DNA of 48,230 bases, taken from assembly GCF_000143415.4 (NCBI RefSeq), contig NW_003314458.1, positions 1 to 48,230 of the forward strand, in the 5' to 3' direction. Every line of letters starts with the position of its first letter. The first letter of the stretch is position 1. The DNA comes from Selaginella moellendorffii. Taxonomy: Eukaryota; Streptophyta; Lycopodiopsida; Selaginellales; Selaginellaceae. The position numbers were made by a program, and so were the translations under genes. The notes below the pieces were generated by a model. It searched no databases. It saw only the letters and a list, made by a program, of their open reading frames with translations, and was not told the DNA's origin. Below, in pieces: positions 16,282 to 29,975 of this stretch.

Positions 16282-18871
16282 ACTCCACCACCCATAGACG
16301 AAGTTCGATGTCCTCATCGAACGGTAAACCCTTTCATAAAGTAACACCCGCATGTGTTACCATTTCCATCCTTGGCACCCAGCCAATATCTGTCTATGGT
16401 TTGACACCAAAGGCTCACCATACCTTGTCCATCCTCTAAGGAGCATAACCTCTCCAACTTAGAGGCTCATTTAACCACTTGTGGTGGTTCTCTCCTTTTA
16501 TTGGTTTAGTTCTCACTAAACCTGTTAGAGACACCTTCTCTAACTCGACCCCACTACTTGTTCTCAAGTGGTTTCACTTTTCAGCGCTATAACCCTTGCA
16601 CTTTGGAACTTTTAATTCTGACTTCTCGAAGTCAATTTCCTAGGTGTCTCCGACACCTTGCATTGCACATATTGTGCAACTCCACTTCCTCATCCTAGGA
16701 AGTTCTCCACTTGAGGGCACAATCATCCTTTGTTTGATTTCATGCCACCTTTGGGCACTGAGTTCCAGTTATCATATTGTGTGCTAGGGCTGTCCATGGC
16801 CCTATCTTTTGGCTACTTTGCCGCTCCCTCACCGTGAGCTTTTACTTCGCCAAATTGGAGCACTTAGGAATCCATCCTTGGAAGTCCACTTCCTTTCCCA
16901 CAAGCCGTTAGCATCAAACACATTAATGTTCCTTGGCTAACTTTGCCATTTGGATCCCTTCCATTAAATTCCATGGCCCAAACTTGGCCACTAGTCCCTT
17001 ACTCCTATCCTTGATTGTTGCACCCAGCAATATAGGATCGCTACCTCCATTTTTGAGGTATCCTTTTGGTTCCATAGCAAAGACTCTTCTTTGCCAAGTC
17101 CGGAGGATGTTCACCCCTAGTACGTCTCTTTAGCATCTTCTGCTATGGGCTCTATCCACAGCCCAACTTCGTGACCCTCCCATGGGTCTCTTATAGAGAC
17201 TACTTTCCTTGGACTCACTATGCCATTGCACGGACATAGTTTATTTCCCTTAGGTGCTCTTCCCACTTGGTCGTCAGGACCAAGCCACACCACCTTAAAC
17301 AGTTCAATTTCAACATTTTGAACTAGGAACTTCATTCCTTAGCCAACCAAGGACCTTGTCCTTATGTGGCCATACGATCACCTAGTGATCTCACCTTGGC
17401 ACCTTAACAGAGTTGCCAAGAGGTACTTGGTCTTCTAGACCTTCAAATTGTTGACTATAACCCCGGGGGCATCCCCCACACTTGGCGGTGCACCCAAGCC
17501 AGCCCTTACGGCCAAGGGTTCATAGCTACTGAGATTAGGTGTCCCCATCTCACTCACCACGTCCTTGGTGCCACTTGCACCAAAGCGTTCAAGTTAGATA
17601 TGCCAAGCTTTCACACTAAGCAATCTAACCGTGCATCATGACTCCGAGGCATCCCTCGCTTGGCAGTGTGCCCAAACCAGTCTCCACACTGAGAGTCCAT
17701 GACCACCGAAATATGAGTGTCCTCATATTCCAAACCATCACCACGCCCTAGTGATTTGGGACTTAAACCCAAGCACTAGAGGGTTGGGACTCGAACTCAA
17801 CCTCCGTATATGCATCTATGGACGGCATCACCCAGGATGCCTGGCGTGACTGCTCACGCCGGTGCACCAACTTATACTCAAAGCACGCTATAGATCACAG
17901 CTTAGGAACCTAGTTCCTCCCCACTGCCAAGTCCTCTCACTTGACAAGCCTGTGATCATGCATGGACTCCTCCATGCTTGGCCCCATGGCCCACCCTTTT
18001 TGAAGTTATCACCTTCAACTAAGGTATTTGTTCCCCTGACTTGCCAATCTCACTTTGGCAAGTCCTCCGACCACTGTAACATGGTTTTTGCACAAGCGTG
18101 AAAGCCCTTGATCATTGACTTTCGTTCAAAGCCCTCTATTTGAACACTCGGGAACTACTTCCCTAACCTTGATAGCCTTGCCTCATGGCAAGCTTCAAGA
18201 CCACGCTTTTGCTATGCTACTCTGATTTCACGCGTTCCTTGAACCATTTATGCTTGGCCTTTCTAGGTACTAAGCTACCTAGAATCCTCTTTGAGAACCT
18301 TGAATGAACTCTGTCCCTTAGCTTGCTAAGGCCTCCCTTTTTGCAAGCTTTCCAATTACCATATAGTCTAACATGAACAATTCCATATTTTAGACTCTCC
18401 ATGGCATCACGGTTGCTAGCAGCAATGCCCTCGAGCCCCCACTTGATTCTCCACTCCCAGCTGGCATGACCAACCTTGGTTATGCCCTTCGATTCTTATG
18501 GTTCGGTTCTATCCCCTTACTTCTTGCTTTTGGCTTCACACCTTCCCTTTGGTCATTCTCCTCCAGACCAGGAGGATAGCTTTGCACTTTCTATCATGCC
18601 TTAGCAAGTATTCTTAGGGATGAACCTACCCGATAGCCTAGGGAGTGGTTCCTCAATCCAGGTATGCTCACCCTATAATCCCACACACTGGGATTACGTT
18701 GTTGCTTACGGGCCTTTGCATGCCCCTTGCTAGCCTTGCGAAAATTCCATTTTTGGCTTTGTCCAATTCGAGTAGATAGTCTTCTCCTGTCTCCGCCACC
18801 TTGGACATTTGGATAGCACCTACTATCCATCATTTGCTAGGGACTTAGTCCCTTGGGCCTTATCTACTGCC
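16282..18871 (-). mobile_element. Internal block alpha (2.59 kb) of the outer element
   Basis: It starts at the LTR A boundary with the polypurine tract (minus strand GGGTGGTGGAGT) and the 8-bp hairpin (16,303-16,322). It is non-coding; the small ORFs have no recognisable motif. It ends at the target site CTGCC, where LTR B begins. The other half of the same internal region resumes at 25,311 (block gamma). Confidence 0.75.
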
Positions 18872-20599
18872 TGTAAGAGACTAAATTTTCCATTCTACTT
18901 TAGTCACTTAACCACACCTCCGACCACTTGGAGGAGTCTCATTCACAACCTCCATCAGTCCAATCCAGGACTTGGGACTTGCTAGACTCGAGAATGGCAT
19001 CCATGCCACTCAACATTTGCACTTGGTCCAAGTGCTCCACGTGTCCGATCCCATGACCGACACTCAAAGGTACCACCGACATGGCAGCCCGTTACGCTAA
19101 GGCCATGCCCAATCATCTTTGCCACACTGGTAGTCCAATACCACTTGCATCACAGTCTTGGCTCTCCAAGACTAGGCAAACCATCCGTGAGTGGTCATCT
19201 CAGATCCACTCCTTAGCATCCTTAGGATGCCCATCGACAAGGGGAATAGCCTTCCCCAATATCCCTCTGTCAGTCCCCACTAAGTCCCTTTCTGCCCTTG
19301 GCCGTGTTTGCCAACACTGCCACTGGATCGAGGCCCACAGGCCCGACCACTAAGTCCCATGGTCCTCTGGGACTTCCTCACCACACGACTGCGTCCTTGG
19401 TCACTTCTCTAGAGGACTGCTCCTCTACCTTTCCACAGTCTGGGCCTTTGGGACAACATTTCGGAACACCGTGGCCTCACGCGAGCCACCTGGGTACTCT
19501 CCCCACCTATCGCCTTTAGGTGCTCTAGCCATGGGCTTAGAGCGAGGTTCCGTTGAGCCACGCCTGGTATCCAAGTAGGTAGTGCCACCCACACTTGGAC
19601 TGGGAGCATCGGCCAGTCGATCTCCCGGGGGAACTAGAGCCAGCTCTTGAACACTTCACCAAGCTACCCCGCTTGTCGGTCTGTGTTCACTCTAGTCTTG
19701 GACTTCCCAGTGGGCAGCTCATCACCCAACACTGGGCCCGGCCTTCCTGGGCCAAACTGGCCTTTCCTGGCCAAACTGGCTCCACTGCAGTCCTCCCCCT
19801 ACTATACTTTTGGAGCTCACCAAACCCCCTAGGGTCTGGGAGACGAACGCTTTGGGCTTTCACCCTCTCAGGCTCCGGACTCGGACTCGGACTCGGATTC
19901 GGACTCGGACTCGGGCTCGGGCTCGGTCTCGGCCTCGGCCTCGGTCTCGGTCTCGGTCCCGATCTCGGTCTCGGTCTCGGTCTCGGTCCCGGTCCCGGTC
20001 TCGGTCTCGACTTCGGACTCCATCTCGGACTCCATCTCGGACTCCATCTCGGACTCCATCTCGGGTCCATCTCGGGTCCATCTCGGACTCCATCTCGGAC
20101 TCCATCTCGGGTCCATCTCGGACTCCATCTCGGACTCCATTTCGGGTCCATCTCGGGTCCACCTCGGACTCCATCTCGGACTCCATCTCGGGTCCATCTC
20201 GGACTCCACTTCAGACTCCAACTCGGGTCCATCTCGGACTCCATCTCGGACTCCACTTGGGACTCCACTTCGGACTCCAACTCGGGTCCATCTCGGACTC
20301 CAATTCGGACTCCAACTCGGGTCCATCTCGGACTCCACTTCGGACTCCAACTCGAGTCCATCTCGGACACTCCCACGTGTCATGTGTTGGTCCTTTTGGG
20401 TCCCTTTTTGAAGCCTCGCCTTTTGCTCGCTTCGTGCTCGTTCCTCGAGCACTTCGTTGGGAGTTCCACTCCCGCTCTTGACTTTTCAAGTCGGAGCTTT
20501 TGGTCCAAACGTGATATGCTCGTTTGGCTCTCGCTTCGGCCACTACCATGTGGCGCCCTTCCGGCTCCACTTTGGGGCCTAGGGATTTTGTGTCTCACA
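18872..20599 (-). repeat. LTR B (1,728 bp)
   Basis: It runs from TGTAAGAGACTAA to TGTGTCTCACA on the + strand, with its minisatellite at 19,864-20,370. It shares diagnostic bases with LTR B2 (CTCGAG before the final TCGGACACTCCC). Confidence 0.85.
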
Positions 20600-23500
20600 A
20601 CTCCACCACCCATAGACGAAGTTCGATGTCCTCATCGAACGGTGAACCATTTTATAAAGTAACACCCGCATGTGTTACCATTTCCATCCTTGGTGCGTAG
20701 CCAATATTTGTCAATGGTGTGACATTGAAGGCTCACCATGCCTTCTCCATATTCGTCAACGGTTGGACATTGAAGGCTCACCATGCCTTTTGCATATCCT
20801 CCAAGGAGGGTAGTCTCTCCAACTTAGAGGCTGATTGGACCACATATGGTGGTTCTCTCCTTTTATTGGTTTAGTTCTCGCTAAACCTCTTAGAGACCCT
20901 TCTCTAAGTCAATCCCACTACTCCTTCTCGAGTAGTCTCAATTTCCATCGATATAACCTTTGCATTTTGGAACTTTAAATTTTGACTTGTTGGAGTCAAT
21001 TTCCTAGGTGTCTCCGACACCTTGCCTTGCACCTTTTGTGCAACTCCACTTCCCATCCTAGGAAGTTCTCTACTCGAGGGCACCATCATCCTCTTTTCTA
21101 TTTCGTGCCAAAGTTCCAATTATCATACTTTGTGCTAGGGCTGTTTATGGCCCTATCATTTGGCTACCTTACCGCTCCCTCCCTTGGAGCTTCCACTTTC
21201 GCCAAATCGGAGCATTTCGGAATCCCTCCTTGGAAACACACTTCCTTTCCCACAACTTGTTAGCATCCAACACATTAGTGTTCCTCGCCTAACTTTGTCA
21301 CTTGGATTCCTTCCAAGGGATTCCATGGCCCTATCTTGGCCACTCATCTTTTGCTCCTATCCGTTGATTGTTGCACCAAGCAACATTGAATCTCTACCTC
21401 CCTCCTTGAGGTATTGTTTCGGTTCCATAGCAAAGACTCTTCTTTGCCAAGTCCGGAGGATGTTCACCCCTAGTACGTCTCTTTAGCATCTTCTGCTATG
21501 GGCTCTATCCACGGCCCAACTTCGTGACCCTCCCATGGGTCTTTTATAGAGACTACTTTCCTCGGACTCACTATGCCATCGCACGGACATAGTTTATTTC
21601 CCTTAGGTGCTCTTCCCACTTGGTCATCACGACCAAGCCACACCATCTTAAACAGTTCAATTTCAACATTTTGAACCAGGAACTTCATTCCTTAGCCAAC
21701 CAAGGACCTTGTCCTTATCTGGCCATAAGATCACCTAGTGATCTCACCTTGGCACCTTAACAGAGTTGCCAAGAGATACTTGGTCTTCTAGACCTCCAAG
21801 TTGTTGACTATAACCCCGGGGGCATCCCCCACACTTGGCGGTGCACCCAAGCTAGCCCTTACGGCCAAGGGTTCATAGCTACTGAGATTAGGTGTCCCCA
21901 TCTCACTCACCACGACCTTGGTGCCACTTGCACCAAAGTGTTCAAGTTAGATATGCTGAGCTTTCACACTAAGCAATCTAACCGTGCATCACGACTCCGA
22001 GGCATCCCTCGCTTGGCGGTGTGCCCAAACCAGTCTCCCCACTGAGAGTCCATGACCACCGAAATATGAGTGTCCTCATATTCCAAACCATCACCACGCC
22101 CTAGTGATTTGGGACTCGAACCCAAGCACTAGAGGGTCGGGACTCGAACCCAACCTCCGTATATGCATCTACGAACGGCATCACACAAGATGCTTGGCGT
22201 GACTCCCCACGCCGGTGCACCAACTCATTTTTAAAGCGCGCTACAGATCACAGCTTAGGAACCTAGTTCCTCCACATTGCCAAGTCCTCTCACTTGACAT
22301 GTCTGTGATCATGCATGGACTCCTCCATGCTCGGCCCCATGGCCCACCCTTTTCGAAGTTATCACCTTCAACTAGGGTCTTTGTTCCCCCGACGTGCCAA
22401 TCTCACTTGGCAAGTCCTCCGACCATTGTAACATAGTTCCTGCATAAGCGTGAAAGTCCTTGACCATCGACTTTCGTTCAAAGCCCTCTCTTTGAACACT
22501 CGGGAACTACTTCCCTAACCTTGATAACCTTGCCTCATGGCAAGCTTCAAGACCACGCTTCTGCTGCGCCACTCTGATTTCGCGCGTTTCATGAACCATT
22601 TACACTTGGCCTTTCTAGGTACTAAGCTACCTAGAATCGTCTTTGGGAACCTTGAAGGAACTCTGTCCCTTAGCTTGCTAAGGCCTCCCTTTTGCAAGCC
22701 TTCCAAATGCCACATAGTCTAACATGGACAATTCCATAACTTAGACTCTCCATGGCATCACGGTTGCTAGCGGCAACACCCTCGACCCCCCACTTGATTC
22801 TCCACTCCCAGCTGGCATAACCAACCTTGGTTATGCCCTTCGATTTCTATGGTTCAGTTCCATCCCAATACTACTTGCCTTTGGCTTCACACCTTTCCTT
22901 CGGTCATTCTCCTCCAGATCAGGAGGATAGCTTTGCACTTTCTATCATGCCTTAGCAAGTATTCTTAGGGATGAACCTACCCAATAGCCCAGGGAGTGGT
23001 TCCTCAATCCGGGTATGCTCACCTTATAATCCCACACACTGGGATTACATTGTTGCTTATGGGCCTTTACATGCCCATCACTAGCCTTGCCAAAATTCCA
23101 TTTTTGGCTTTGTCCAACTTGGGTAGACAGTCCTCTCCTGTCTCCGCAACCTTGGACATTTGGATAGCACCTTCTATCCATCATTTGCTAGGGACTTAGT
23201 CCCTTGGGCTTTATCCATTGCCCTTGCGACATCAAGCACCACCTTCTGGTGTTCTAGAGTGTTCGGGTGTCCCAATGATGGCTTTCTTGACAATGAGTAT
23301 TTCCTTTTATGACATTGACTTACTATATCGCAACATAAGCAACTTATCCCCCGCAAGGGTATATCCGACTTCCCTATGCTAGAAGTCTTGGGTAGCTACC
23401 TTCTACCCGTTTAAACAGTTATTTTGCACCTCTTGCTTAGTTGCCTTATAGTTGTCAAGTCTTACAACTCATTGCTTGGTGCTTTCACACCTCCATCATT

Positions 23501-24559
23501 ATTTGGGTCACCGCACTCCAACTGCATGCTCTGCAGCTTAGGCTATGCCATTCCCATTTCCATTGGGATTCCTTTGGCAAGGGGTTCTCATGAACCCACC
23601 AACATAGCCTCAAGGTATCACACCTTGGCACATTTGGTGTCTCCACACCATCGGCTCCACGAGCCTACCTCTATGACACTTCTTCTTTGTGTCTAAGTCT
23701 TTGCCAAGACCAATGCCACTCTTTCTCATGCCAACCATCCGTTAGCACTACACCATAGAGGTCACACACAACTTTGTGTCAAAGTTGTTTTCTTTTTGGG
23801 AACACCTTTCCCACGACTTTAGCATGGCACATTTTGCCATCGATGAGATACCCTCTGTTCTCACCCTTGGATCCTATGATCCCCCCCCCATCCTTTGTGG
23901 GGTACAACACACCTCAGTCCACATGCTTCCATCAGTCCTTTTAGGACTATCCCTTGACTCTACTTGAGTCATCAGCAGTTTTGGACTTGGTTAATCCACA
24001 GACCCTTAAGGTCCTACTTGTGAGGCACTAGCTCACTGGAATACACTTCTTGCATTCCTGTCCTACTCAAAAGGACTATTTTCACAAGTGTTACTCCGAC
24101 ACTTGATTTTGTTCTCTGGGGGCAACTTTTGCCCCTTAGGACCACTTCTCCATATGATGAGAATACCACTCATCCACTTAATACACCCCCAACTCCTTGG
24201 GTTGTTCCAGCATTTATTAGAGGTAGCCCCGGCTACCTTTTCAAGGACTTGAGTCCTCTTCCGTATTTGACCTCCCACGGTCATTACTTCTGGTCTCACA
24301 TTCATGAGCACCAACCTCAACTATATGAGGAAAATCTTGTGACTCCTTTATTGCTTTGGAGTCTTTATCTTTCCCGTGATCCCAACTGTAGTTGTTTACC
24401 ACAACTACATTAGCCAGTTTGCTAAGTCAAACGTTCATCTGGATCACATCCTCAACTCTTTGAGGAAAACCATATACTGTTCCCAAGATCCCAAAGTCGT
24501 TCCATTATTGGCCCTTTTCTATCCACCACTTTGTCTACAAGTTCCCACATATACTGTTC
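20600..24559 (-). mobile_element. Internal block beta (3.96 kb), non-coding
   Basis: It begins with the polypurine tract and hairpin (20,621-20,640). The alpha-like/gamma-like boundary is at about 23,221. Short ORFs are scattered on both strands without bias or motif. GGTTCGAGTCCC-type motifs recur inverted near 22,105 and 22,140. A C run lies at 23,881-23,889. Confidence 0.7.
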
Positions 24560-25305
24560 CGCTTTGGGCTTTCACCCTCTCAGGCTCCGGACTCGGACTC
24601 GGACTCGGATTCGGACTCGGACTCGGGCTCGGCCTCGGTCTCGGCCTCGGCCTCGGTCTCGGTCTCGGTCCCGATCTCGGTCTCGGTCTCGGTCTCGGTC
24701 CCGGTCCCGGTCCCGGTCTCGGTCTCGACTTCGGACTCCATCTCGGACTCCATCTCGGACTCCATCTCGGGTCCATCTCGGGTTCATCTCGGACTCCATC
24801 TCGGACTCCATCTCGGGTCCATCTCGGACTCCATCTCGGACTCCATTTCGGGTCCATCTCGGGTCCACCTCGGACTCCATCTCGGACTCCATCTCGGGTC
24901 CATCTCGGACTCCACTTCAGACTCCAACTCGGGTCCATCTCGGACTCCATCTCGGACTCCACTTCGGACTCCACTTCGGACTCCAACTCGGGTCCATCTC
25001 GGACTCCAATTCGGACTCCAACTCGGGTCCATCTCGGACTCCACTTCGGACTCCAACTCGAGTCTATCTCGGACACTCCCACGTGTCATGTGTTGGTCCT
25101 TTTGGGTCCCTTTTTGAAGCCTCGCCTTTTGCTCGCTTCATGCTCGTTCCTCGAGCACTTCGTTGGGAGTTCCACTCCCGCTCTTGACTTTTCAAGTCGG
25201 AGCTTTTGGTCCAAACGTGATATGCTCGTTTGGCTCTCGCTTCGGCCACTACCATGTGGCGCCCTTCCGGCTCCACTTTGGGGCCTAGGGATTTTGTGTC
25301 TCACA
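24560..25305 (-). repeat. Truncated LTR B2 (746 bp)
   Basis: It begins abruptly at CGCTTTGGGCTTTCACC inside LTR sequence and is then complete to TCTCACA. Minisatellite at 24,578-25,075. It was cut by a deletion that also took the neighbouring primer site. Confidence 0.8.
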
Positions 25306-26770
25306 CTGCCCTCGCGACATCAAACACCACCTCCTAGTGTTCTAGAGTGTTTGGGTGTCCCAATGACGGCTTCCTTGACAATGAGTATTTCCTTTTATGA
25401 CATTGACTTACTATATTGCAACATAAGCAACTTATCCCCCGTAAGGGTATATCCACTTCCCTATGCCATTAAGAAGGCTTGGGTAGCTAACTTCTACCCG
25501 TTTAACCAATTATTTTGCACCTCTTGCTTAGTTGCCTCATAGTTGTCAAGTCCTACAACTCATTGCTGGTGCTTCCACACCTCCATCATTATCTGGGTCA
25601 CCACACTCTAATTGCATGCTCTGCAGCTTAGGCTATGCCATTCCCATTTCTATTGGGATTCCTTTGGCAAGGGGTTCTCATGAACCCACCAACATAGCCT
25701 CAAGGTATCACACCTTGGCACATTTGGTGTCTCCACACCATCAGCTCCATGAGCCTACCTCTATGACACTTCTTATTTGTGTCTAAGTCTTTGCCAAGAC
25801 CAATACCACTCTTTCTCATGCCAACCATCCGTTAGCACTGCACCATAGAGGTCATACACAACTTTGTGTCAAAGTTGTTTTCTTTTTGGGAACACCTTTC
25901 CCACGACTTTAGCATGGCACATTTTGCCATCGATGAAATACCCTCTGTTCTCATCCTTGGATCCTATGATCCCCCCCCCATCCTTTGTGGGGCACCATAC
26001 ACCTCAGTCCAAATGCTCCAACCAATCCCTTAGGACCATTCCTTGACTCCGCTTGAGTCATCTAGCATTTTGGACTTTGCTAATCCAATAACCTGCGAGG
26101 TCTCAGTTTTAGAGGTGCCAACTCACTGGGATACAACTTCTTGTATTCATGTCCTACTCACAAGGACAATCTTTGCAAGTGTTATTCTGACACTTGGTGA
26201 TTTTCTTGGGGCTAACCTTTGCCCCTTAGGACCACTTGTCCATATGATGAGAATAGCAACTCATCTTTAAGTACACCCCCAACTCCTTGGGTTGTTCTAG
26301 CATTTATTGGAGGTAGCCCCGGCTACCATTTCAAGGACTTGTGTCCTCTTCTATATTTGACCTCCCATGGTCATCAATTCTAGTCTCAAAGTTATGAGCA
26401 CCAGCCTCAACTATATGAGGGTAATCTTGTGACTCCTTTATTGTTTTGGAGTCTACATCTTTCTCGTGATCCCAACTATAGTTGTTTACCACAACTACAT
26501 TAGCCCGTTTGCTGCGTCAAACGCTCATCTAGATCACATCCTCAACTCTCTGAGGAAACCTTATACTGTTCCCAAGATCCCAAAGTCATTCCATTATTGG
26601 CCCTTTTCTATCCACCACTTTGTCTACAAGTTCCCACATGAACTGTAATGGAGAGCCATGTCTTCCCGACTTGCTACTCCTCAAGGATAGGACCTTCCGA
26701 TGCCAACACCAGTGGTGATATACTTGAGCACCAATAAAAGTCGGACTAAGGAACCGCTCTGATACCAAAT
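25306..26770 (-). mobile_element. Internal block gamma (1.47 kb), with primer site at its right end
   Basis: It starts with the inner target site CTGCC and runs to the primer-binding site beside LTR C. It is nearly identical to block delta (28,499-29,975). No coding is seen. Confidence 0.75.
26754..26767 (-). promoter_or_regulatory. tRNA-Met primer-binding site next to LTR C
   Basis: The minus strand reads TGGTATCAGAGCGG, three bases inside the LTR end TTACA. TGGTATCAGAGC is the usual plant initiator-tRNA-Met primer site. Confidence 0.85.
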
Positions 26771-28498
26771 TGTAAGCGACTAATTTTTCCATTCTACTTT
26801 AATCACTTAACCACACCTCCGACCACTTGGAGGAGTCTCAATCACAACCTCCGTAAATCCAATTCAGGACTTGGGACTTGCTAGCCCCAAGAATGGCATC
26901 CATGCCACTCAACATTTGCACTTGGTCCAAGTGCTCCATGTGTCCGATCCCACGACCGACACTCAAAGGTACCACTGACATGGCAGCCTATCACGCTAAG
27001 GCCATGCCCAATCACCTTTGCCACACTGGTAGTCCAATACACTTTGCATCACAGTCTTGGCTCTCCAAGACTAGGTAAACCATCCGTGAATAGTCATCTC
27101 AGATCCACTCCTTAGCATCCTTAGGATGCCCATCGACAAGGGGAATAGCCTTCCCCAATATCCCTCTATCAGTCCCCACTAAGTCCCTTTCTGCCCTTGG
27201 CCGTGTTTGCCAACACTGCCACTGGATCGAGGCCCACAGGCCCGACCACTAAGTCCCACGGTCCTCTGGGACTTCCTCACCACACGACTGCGTCCTTGGT
27301 CACTTCTCCAGAGGACTGCTCCTCTACCTTTCCACAGTCTGGGCCTTTGGGACAACATTTCGGAACACCGTGGCCTCACGCGAGCCACCTGGGTACTCTC
27401 CCCACCTATCGCCTTTAGGTGCTCTAGCCATGGGCTTAGAGCGAGGTTCCGTTGAGCCACGCCTGGTATCCAAGTAGGTAGTGCCACCCACACTTGGACT
27501 GGGAGCATCGGCTAGTCGATCTCCCGGGGGAACTAGAGCCGGCTCTTGAACACTTCACCAAGCTACCCCGCTTGTCGGTCTGTGTTCACTCTAGTCTTGG
27601 ACTTCCCAGTGGGCAGCTCATCACCCAACACTGGGCCCGGCCTTCCTGGGCCAAACTGGCCTTTCCTGGCCAAACTGGCTCCACTACAGTCCTCCCCCTA
27701 CTATACTTTTGGAGCTCACCAAACCCCCCAGGGTCTGGGAGACGAACGCTTTGGGCTTTCACCCTCTCAGGCTCCAGACTCGGACTCGGACTCGGATTCG
27801 GACTCGGACTCAGGCTCGGCCTTGGTCTCGGCCTCGGCCTCGGTCTCAGTCTCGGTCCCGATCTCGGTCTCGGTCTCGGTCTCGGTCCCGGTCCCGGTCT
27901 CGGTCTCGACTTCGGACTCCATCTCGGACTCCATCTCGGACTCCATCTCGGACTCCATCTCGGGTCCATCTCGGGTTCATCTCGGACTCCATCTCGGACT
28001 CCATCTCGGGTCCATCTCGGACTCCATCTCGGACTCCATTTCGGGTCCATCTCGGGTCCACCTCAGACTCCATCTCGGACTCCATCTCGGGTCCATCTCG
28101 GACTCCACTTCAGACTCCAACTCGGGTCCATCTCGGACTCCATCTCGGACTCCACTTCGGACTCCACTTCGGACTCCAACTCGGGTCCATCTCGGACTCC
28201 AGTTCGGACTCCAACTCGGGTCCATCTCGGACTCCACTTCGGACTCCAACTCGAGTCTATCTCGGACACTCCCACGTGTCATGTGTTGGTCCTTTTGGGT
28301 CCCTTTTTGAAGCCTCGCCTTTTGCTCGCTTCATGCTCGTTCCTCGAGCACTTCGTTGGGAGTTCCACTCCCGCTCTTGACTTTTCAAGTCGGAGCTTTT
28401 GGTCCAAACGTGATATGCTCGTTTGGCTCTCGCTTCGGCCACTACCATGTGGCGCCCTTCCGGCTCCACTTTGGGGCCTAGGGATTTTGTGTCTCACA
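26771..28498 (-). repeat. LTR C (1,728 bp), chimeric
   Basis: Its left part carries D-type variants (TGTAAGCGACTAA, AATACACTTTGC, CCGTGAATRGTC). From about 27,131 it carries B-type variants (CCCATCGAC, TGCCAACACTG, CTCTACC, CGAGTCTATC). The switch falls between about 27,090 and 27,132. Minisatellite at 27,768-28,265. Confidence 0.8.
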
Positions 28499-29975
28499 CT
28501 GCCCTCGCGACATCAAACACCACCTCCTAGTGTTCTAGAGTGTTTGGGTGTCCCAATGACGGCTTCCTTGACAATGAGTATTTCCTTTTATGACATTGAC
28601 TTACTATATTGCAACATAAGCAACTTATCCCCCGTAAGGGTATATCCACTTCCCTATGCCATTAAGAAGGCTTGGGTAGCTAACTTCTACCCGTTTAACC
28701 AATTATTTTGCACCTCTTGCTTAGTTGCCTCATAGTTGTCAAGTCCTACAACTCATTGCTGGTGCTTCCACACCTCCATCATTATCTGGGTCACCACACT
28801 CTAATTGCATGCTCTGCAGCTTAGGCTATGCCATTCCCATTTCTATTGGGATTCCTTTGGCAAGGGGTTCTCATGAACCCACCAACATAGCCTCAAGGTA
28901 TCACACCTTGGCACATTTGGTGTCTCCACACCATCAGCTCCATGAGCCTACCTCTATGACACTTCTTATTTGTGTCTAAGTCTTTGCCAAGACCAATACC
29001 ACTCTTTCTCATGCCAACCATCCGTTAGCACTGCACCATAGAGGTCACACACAACTTTGTGTCAAAGTTGTTTTCTTTTTGGGAACACCTTTCCCACGAC
29101 TTTAGCATGGCACATTTTGCCATCGATGAAATACCCTCTGTTCTCATCCTTGGATCCTATGATCCCCCCCCCATCCTTTGTGGGGCACCATACACCTCAG
29201 TCCAAATGCTCCAACCAATCCCTTAGGACCATTCCCTGACTCCGCTTGAGTCATCTAGCATTTTGGACTTTGCTAATCCAACAACCTGCGAGGTCTCAGT
29301 TTTAGAGGTGCCAACTCACTGGGATACAACTTCTTGTATTCATGTCCTACTCACAAGGACAATCTTTGCAAGTGTTATTCTGACACTTGGTGATTTTCTT
29401 GGGGCTAACCTTTGCCCCTTAGGACCACTTGTCCATATGATGAGAATAGCAACTCATCTTTAAGTACACCCCCAACTCCTTGGGTTGTTCTAGCATTTAT
29501 TGGAGGTAGCCCCGGCTACCATTTCAAGGACTTGTGTCCTCTTCTATATTTGACCTCCCATGGTCATCAATTCTGGTCTCAAAGTTATGAGCACCAGCCT
29601 CAACTATATGAGGGTAATCTTGTGACTCCTTTATTGTTTTGGAGTCTACATCTTTCTCGTGATCCCAACTATAGTTGTTTACCACAACTACATTAGCCCG
29701 TTTGCTGCGTCAAACGCTCATCTGGATCACATCCTCAGCTCTCTGAGGAAACCTTATACTGTTCCCAAGATCCCAAAGTCGTTCCATTATTGGCCCTTTT
29801 CTATCCACCACTTTGTCTACAAGTTCCCACATGAACTGTAATGGAGAGCCATGTCTTCCCGACTTGCTACTCCTCAAGGATAGGCCCACTCCTCGGACCT
29901 TCCGATGCCAACACCAGTGGTGATATACTTGAGCACCAATAAAAGTCGGACTAAGGAACCGCTCTGATACCAAAT
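28499..29975 (-). mobile_element. Internal block delta (1.48 kb), tandem copy of gamma
   Basis: It begins with the same CTGCCCTCGCG junction as gamma although no insertion boundary exists here, so it was copied together with the end of a B2-type LTR. It has a ~12-bp insertion near 29,884. No coding is seen. Confidence 0.75.
29959..29972 (-). promoter_or_regulatory. tRNA-Met primer-binding site next to LTR D
   Basis: The minus strand reads TGGTATCAGAGCGG, three bases from the LTR D end. This marks D as the 5' LTR of the outer element. Confidence 0.85.

Larger units (their letters stand above)
18872..25305 (-). mobile_element. Inner element: LTR B - block beta - truncated LTR B2
   Basis: This is a second copy of the same family inserted into the internal region of the first, flanked by CTGCC on both sides. 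LTR B spans 18,872-20,599 (1,728 bp), the internal block 20,600-24,559 and LTR B2 24,560-25,305. The internal block is the only nearly full-length one: its first 2.6 kb matches alpha and its last 1.3 kb matches gamma/delta. A deletion removed the primer site and the first ~980 bp of B2. There is an extra ~50-bp tandem duplication near 20,700-20,800. Confidence 0.8.

Noticed and set aside
23881-23889. C runs in internal blocks as a separate feature class
   Set aside because: They are short homopolymers shared by beta, gamma and delta copies with no sign of special structure.
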